A stretch of DNA of 64,000 nucleotides. It comes from Halostreptopolyspora alba. GTDB lineage: Bacteria > Actinomycetota > Actinomycetes > Streptosporangiales > Streptosporangiaceae. Shown piece by piece: positions 60,335-64,000 of this stretch. The position numbers were made by a program, and so were the translations under genes. A model generated the notes under the pieces. It ran no database searches and had not been told where the DNA came from. It worked only from the letters and a program-made list of their open reading frames with translations. Location of the stretch: NCBI GenBank assembly GCA_003725585.1, contig RJMB01000015.1, forward strand, positions 62,001 through 126,000. Direction: 5' to 3'. Each line of letters begins with the position of its first letter. Position 1 is the first letter of the stretch.

Positions 60335-60865
60335 ATGGTGGACGAAGCGGGGGAAACGAGCGACGACGCGGCGGTCGGGACGCGTGCTGAGATCAGTGAC
60401 GACGACCTGATCACGGCGTGGGGGTTGTTCCACGAGGCGCTGAACGCGACCGACCCGCTGCTGCTGCGCGGTATCGACCCCAGCGGTGAGGACATGTCCG
60501 GCCCGTGGTTCGAGGTGCTGATCCGGTTGCTTCGCTCGCCCGAGCATCGGCTGCCAATGAGTCGGCTCGCCCGCGAGGTGAGTCTGAGTAGCGGTGGGTT
60601 CACCAAACTGGCCGACCGGTTGGCGAGCAGGGGCTACCTCACGCGTGAGGCGTGTCCGGAGGACCGTCGCGTGGTATACGCGACACTCACCCCCGAGGGG
60701 CTGGAACTCGCCGAACACGCCCGCTCCCGACACGTGGCGCTGCTGCGCGAGCACGTGCTTGGTGTGCTCGGCCGCGAAGGGGTGGAGCGACTGGCCGAGA
60801 TCGCGCGCAACCTGCGGGACTCCTCGAATCGGGCCGAAGATACGGAACCAGCCGACACCCGGTGA
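60335..60865 (+). CDS. MarR-family transcriptional regulator
   Basis: A 176-residue winged-helix regulator. The HTH-wing block is LPMSRLAREVSLSSGGFTKLADRLASRGYLTREACPEDRRVVYATLTPEG (about 70-120), with the DRR wing typical of MarR. The flanking helices dimerise and usually form the ligand pocket. It sits between an aminotransferase and an FAD oxidoreductase, which it probably controls in response to an amine or metabolite. Confidence 0.93.
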   Translation: MVDEAGETSDDAAVGTRAEISDDDLITAWGLFHEALNATDPLLLRGIDPSGEDMSGPWFEVLIRLLRSPEHRLPMSRLAREVSLSSGGFTKLADRLASRGYLTREACPEDRRVVYATLTPEGLELAEHARSRHVALLREHVLGVLGREGVERLAEIARNLRDSSNRAEDTEPADTR

Positions 60866-61011
60866 ACCAGGGCCGAAACGCGGACACGCGCCGTCACTCG
60901 GCCGGTAGATTGTCCCGAGCCGAGGGTTTTCGAGTGGCTGCGCGCGGTGACCACGGGCTGGTCCCCTTCGTGGGTTGTGCCGGCCATCGGCCCGAACGAC
61001 CCGTTCGCGTG

Positions 61012-61058
61012 CGTTACCGTAGCGCCTCCGGACCTGTTCTGGAGGCCAGGGGGTAACG
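61012..61058. repeat. Nested dyad before the FAD oxidoreductase
   Basis: Outer arms CGTTACC / GGTAACG (61012-61018, 61052-61058) enclose inner arms GCCTCC / GGAGGC (61024-61029, 61041-61046). It ends 58 bases before the ATG; either an operator or an mRNA hairpin. Confidence 0.5.
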
Positions 61059-61116
61059 ACGGTGGCCAGTACGGGCGTGCGAGCGGCAGCATCAGACCAG
61101 CCGGGGGACATCTGAG

Positions 61117-62655
61117 ATGAGACTCTTCACCAATGCCGCGGAAATGCGTTCCGTTCCCCGATCAGCCGAATTCCGCAACGGGGGTGTCTCCTTCTGGTAC
61201 CGCGAGTTCGGGTATCCCGAACGCCGGGCCGCACTGTCCGAAACTCGCGATTACGATGTCTGCATTGTCGGCGGCGGGTACACCGGGCTGTGGATCGCCT
61301 ATTACCTGCAGCACGCCGATCCCGGGCTGCGGATCGCCTTACTCGAGCGTGAATTCTGTGGATTCGGAGCCTCGGGCCGCAACGCCGGCTGGCTATCCGC
61401 CCAGTTCGTCGGATCTCGGGAGCGTTACGCGCGGATGTACAGCAAGGGCGCGGCCATAGCGCTGCAACGCGCGTTGATGAGCACGGTCGACGAGGTCATC
61501 AAAGTCGCCGGGAACGAGGGAATCGACGCCGACATCGTGAAGGGCGGGATGCGTCTCGTCGCCACCAACACGGCCCAGCGCAACCGGCTGTACGCCGAGG
61601 TCGGATACCTGCAGGAGTGGGGCTTCTGGCCCGAGGACCTGCACCTGTTGGATCACACCTACACCCCCCGGCTGCGTGTCGCCGGTGCGGTCGCGGCCGC
61701 GCGAAGCCCGCACGCCGCCCGGTTCCAGCCGGCCAGGCTCGCCGTCGGGCTGGCCACCGTGGTCGAGGACCTGGGGGTGCACATCTTCGAGGGCAGCACT
61801 GTCACCGAGATTCGGCCGGCAGACGGCGGCACCCGGCCGTCCGTGGTGACCGACCACGGCATGGTCCGCGCGGATCACGTCATCCAGGCCACGGAGGGGT
61901 ATCCGGTGGGCGCGCGTGGCCAGGGGAGGGAATGGCGACCGGCGCGAAGCTCCATGATCGTGACCGAGCCGCTCGCGAACGACCTATGGGACCACATCGG
62001 CTGGGACGGGTGCGACGTCCTCGGGGACACCGCGCACGCCTCCGTCCAGGCGCAGCGCACCGCCGATGGTCGGATCGCGATTGGCGGGCGTGACACTCCC
62101 TCCCGTATCGGTTCTGCGCCGGAGGACCGGGGGGCCACAGAGCCGCGGACCATCGCCGATCTCTGGCGGGCGCTGGCGCGGATGTTCCCGGCCGCCGCCG
62201 AGGTGCCGGTCGCCCACGCGTGGTCCGGGGTGCTCGGGGTGGCGCGCGACGGGTGCCCCAGCGTCGATCTGGACCGTGACACGGGAGTGGGATGGGCTGG
62301 CGGGTACGCGGGCAATGGCGTCACGGCGGCCAACCTCGCCGGGCGGACACTGCGCGACATCCTGCTTGGACACGACACCGAGCTGACCCGGCTGCCGTGG
62401 GTGGGACACCGCGCCCGTGCCTGGCAGCCAGAGCCGTGGCGACGAGTCGGTACCCAGATCGTCAACGGGCTCTACCGCACCGCCGACCGCCGAGAGTCCG
62501 GCCGGGTGACGCGAACGTCCCGGTTCGCCGGGCTCGCCGCCCGAATGGCCGGCTGGCGTATCACAGAGCCACAACCACGGGCACGCGTTCCCAGCGGCCC
62601 GGACCACCCGGGCAGTCTCGGGGAGGCGCCCCCCGACACCGCCCAGTCAGAGTGA
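61117..62655 (+). CDS. FAD-dependent amine/amino-acid oxidoreductase (DAO family)
   Basis: A 512-residue DAO-family flavoenzyme, similar to gamma-glutamylputrescine oxidases (PuuB-like). The FAD Rossmann motif YDVCIVGGGYTGLWIAYYL lies near residue 45, EREFCGFGASGRNAGWLSAQF near 75 and the C-terminal flavin site GWAGGYAGNGVTAANLAGR near 390. No signal peptide. It oxidises a C-N bond, releasing an aldehyde or keto product. The C-terminal 50 residues are Pro-rich and likely disordered. GGGGGA precedes the ATG. Functional link to the upstream aminotransferase is inferred from context. Confidence 0.88.
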   Translation: MRLFTNAAEMRSVPRSAEFRNGGVSFWYREFGYPERRAALSETRDYDVCIVGGGYTGLWIAYYLQHADPGLRIALLEREFCGFGASGRNAGWLSAQFVGSRERYARMYSKGAAIALQRALMSTVDEVIKVAGNEGIDADIVKGGMRLVATNTAQRNRLYAEVGYLQEWGFWPEDLHLLDHTYTPRLRVAGAVAAARSPHAARFQPARLAVGLATVVEDLGVHIFEGSTVTEIRPADGGTRPSVVTDHGMVRADHVIQATEGYPVGARGQGREWRPARSSMIVTEPLANDLWDHIGWDGCDVLGDTAHASVQAQRTADGRIAIGGRDTPSRIGSAPEDRGATEPRTIADLWRALARMFPAAAEVPVAHAWSGVLGVARDGCPSVDLDRDTGVGWAGGYAGNGVTAANLAGRTLRDILLGHDTELTRLPWVGHRARAWQPEPWRRVGTQIVNGLYRTADRRESGRVTRTSRFAGLAARMAGWRITEPQPRARVPSGPDHPGSLGEAPPDTAQSE

Positions 62656-62697
62656 CGGAGTCCCACTGCCATCCCCCGAGGTGGGCATGGGACTCCG
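62656..62697 (+). terminator. Terminator hairpin after the FAD oxidoreductase
   Basis: CGGAGTCCCA pairs with TGGGACTCCG (10 bp) and, after one bulged base, TGCC with GGCA; the stem starts immediately after the stop codon and closes the catabolic island. Confidence 0.75.
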
Positions 62698-62761
62698 GGG
62701 AGCGGCGGAGGTCTTCCTCGGTTCCCCGGGGCTCTCCGGGAGACGTCCAACACACCGATAA

Positions 62762-62790
62762 TTTGCATATTCTTGCAATTGAGTGCATGC
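62762..62790. promoter_or_regulatory. ARG box (ArgR operator) before argC
   Basis: TTTGCATATTCTTGCAATT followed by GAGTGCATGC carries the TTGCATA/TTGCAA pair seen in actinobacterial ARG boxes, in an AT-rich patch 42 bases before argC. TTGCAT (62763-62768) with CATGCT 17 bases later could be the promoter, so ArgR-arginine would occlude it. Confidence 0.65.
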
Positions 62791-62831
62791 TAGTTCAGTA
62801 ACGTTCCGGGTGAGGACAGGGGAGTCGAGGG

Positions 62832-63860
62832 ATGGGATTCACCGCAGCCGTCGCCGGTGCCAGCGGTTACGCGGGCGGCGAGCTGCTGCGTCTTCTGCTC
62901 GCGCACCCCAACATCGAGGTCGGTACGCTCACCGCGGGCGGCAACGCTGGCAGTCGCCTGGGCGAGCACCAGCCACACCTGCTTCCGCTCGCCGACCGGG
63001 TGCTGGCCGAGACCACCGTGGACAACCTCGCGGGGCACGACGTCGTCTTCCTGGCCCTGCCGCACGGCCAGTCCGGCGCGCTCGCCCAACAGCTCGGTGA
63101 GAGCGTGACCATCGTGGACTGTGGTGCCGACTTCCGGCTGGCCGACCCCGGCGAATGGGAGCGGTTCTACGGCTCCCCGCACGCGGGCACCTGGCCCTAC
63201 GGGCTCCCCGAGATGCCCGGCGGGCGCGAGGCGCTCTCCGGCGCCCGCCGTGTCGCCGTGCCCGGCTGTCACGTCACAGCGGCCACGCTCGCCCTGTTCC
63301 CCGCGCTCGACGCGGAGCTGGTGCTGCCCGAGGCGGTCGCGGTCGGGGTCACCGGTACCTCCGGTGCCGGAAAGTCCCCCAAGCCCCACCTGCTCGGCAG
63401 CGAGGTCATGGGCGCGGTCGCGCCGTACGGCGTCGGGGGCGGCCACCGCCACAACCCCGAGATCGTGCAGAACCTCTCCCGTGTCGCCGGCGAACCCGTC
63501 ACGCTCAACTTCACCCCGGTGCTGGCACCCATGCCTCGGGGGATCCTCACGACCACCTCCGCTCCACTCCGGGAGAGGGTCACGACCGACCGGGTCAGAG
63601 ACGCCTATCAGCGACGATTCGGCGACGAGCCGTTCGTCCGGCTGCTGCCCGAGGGCACTTGGCCGACAACCGCCATGACCCTGGGAGCCAACACCACACT
63701 GGTCCAGGTCACGGTGGATGAGGACGCCGGCCGGCTCGTCGCGATCGCCGCTCTCGACAATCTGACCAAGGGCACCGCCGGCGGCGCCCTACAGAGCGCG
63801 AACATCGCGCTCGGCCTGGGCGAGACCGTGGGGCTGCCCGTGGCGGGCGTCGCGCCGTAA
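62832..63860 (+). CDS. argC: N-acetyl-gamma-glutamyl-phosphate reductase
   Basis: A 342-residue NADPH enzyme for the third step of arginine synthesis, making N-acetylglutamate semialdehyde. The nucleotide motif [14 protein letters not shown] is at the start, the catalytic Cys in [15 protein letters not shown] near 147, and [10 protein letters not shown] near 205. Cytoplasmic. GTCGAGGG lies just before the ATG. First gene of the arg operon, with argJ next. Confidence 0.97.
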   Translation: MGFTAAVAGASGYAGGELLRLLLAHPNIEVGTLTAGGNAGSRLGEHQPHLLPLADRVLAETTVDNLAGHDVVFLALPHGQSGALAQQLGESVTIVDCGADFRLADPGEWERFYGSPHAGTWPYGLPEMPGGREALSGARRVAVPGCHVTAATLALFPALDAELVLPEAVAVGVTGTSGAGKSPKPHLLGSEVMGAVAPYGVGGGHRHNPEIVQNLSRVAGEPVTLNFTPVLAPMPRGILTTTSAPLRERVTTDRVRDAYQRRFGDEPFVRLLPEGTWPTTAMTLGANTTLVQVTVDEDAGRLVAIAALDNLTKGTAGGALQSANIALGLGETVGLPVAGVAP

Positions 63861-63941
63861 CCCACCGGCCCCGACGCCGCGTCATCGTCAACCGCCACCC
63901 CCCACGCAGGGACGGGTCGGCGCCGTTCGAAAGGCCACACC

Positions 63942-64000
63942 GTGAGTGTCACCGCACCGCTCGGATTCCGGGCCGCCGGCGTGAGCGCCGGCCTCAAACC
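63942..64000 (+). CDS. argJ: Start of glutamate N-acetyltransferase ArgJ (3' end outside window)
   Basis: Only 19 codons are visible: a GTG start with AAAGG upstream, then SVTAPLGFRAAGVSAGLK, the usual ArgJ N-terminus. The position 81 bases after argC is the standard argCJBD order. ArgJ recycles the acetyl group from N-acetylornithine to glutamate. Confidence 0.85.
   Translation, partial: MSVTAPLGFRAAGVSAGLK

Overview
This is a high-GC (roughly 70%) actinobacterial chromosome segment. The gene content and protein styles (a cvn conservon, a phosphatidylinositol mannoside cluster, DUF6461, XRE/DUF5753 with DUF397, long Pro/Glu-rich extensions) suggest a filamentous actinomycete of the Nocardiopsis/Streptomonospora/Thermobifida kind. 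That placement is an inference from gene content; no rRNA lies in the window. I saw no tRNA, rRNA, CRISPR array, insertion sequence or prophage.

Layout. 1-8.4 kb: mostly minus-strand envelope and accessory genes (DUF6461 fragment, polysaccharide deacetylase lipoprotein, PfkB sugar kinase, Pro-rich membrane protein, coiled-coil VldE/M15-like secreted protein), then two tiny zinc-ribbon proteins and a degenerate FAH-fold protein. 8.8-13.9 kb: a complete conservon (sensor kinase, roadblock, DUF742, GTPase). 14-16.6 kb: cyclase-family hydrolase and DUF885 metallopeptidase-like protein. 16.7-21.2 kb: HIT hydrolase, DCC-family protein, phosphatidylinositol phosphate synthase, acyltransferase and PimA mannosyltransferase, that is, early PIM glycolipid synthesis. 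21.5-27.1 kb: pdxST (vitamin B6), yebC, ruvCAB behind a LexA box, yajC. 27.1-28.8 kb: a small AT-richer regulatory island (DUF397 remnant, DUF397, XRE regulator, divergent small ORF) where secD-secF would be expected. 28.9-41.2 kb: apt, relA, cupin, DUF349, MBL hydrolase, aspS, a PAS/GAF/SpoIIE phosphatase and rarA.

41.3-50.2 kb: a Ser/Thr kinase with altered motifs, DUF948 and DUF6167 membrane proteins overlapping alaS, then ruvX-mltG-aroE. 50.2-58.6 kb: an infC-rpmI-rplT-rRNA methylase block with structured leaders, an orphan PAS histidine kinase and pheST. 58.9-62.7 kb: an amine-catabolism-like island (class III aminotransferase, MarR regulator with its own dyad, FAD amine oxidoreductase). 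62.8 kb to the end: an ARG box, argC and the start of argJ.

Most of the window is core translation, recombination and stringent-response machinery in conserved actinobacterial order. The departures from that order are the informative parts: secDF replaced by an XRE/DUF397 island, no hisS before aspS, aroE joined directly to infC, and a catabolic island between pheT and argC. I found no clear-cut new defence or biosynthetic system. The best candidates for something undescribed are the XRE/DUF397 island with its dyad, the twin zinc-ribbon miniproteins, the atypical kinase and the leader structures around infC/rpmI.
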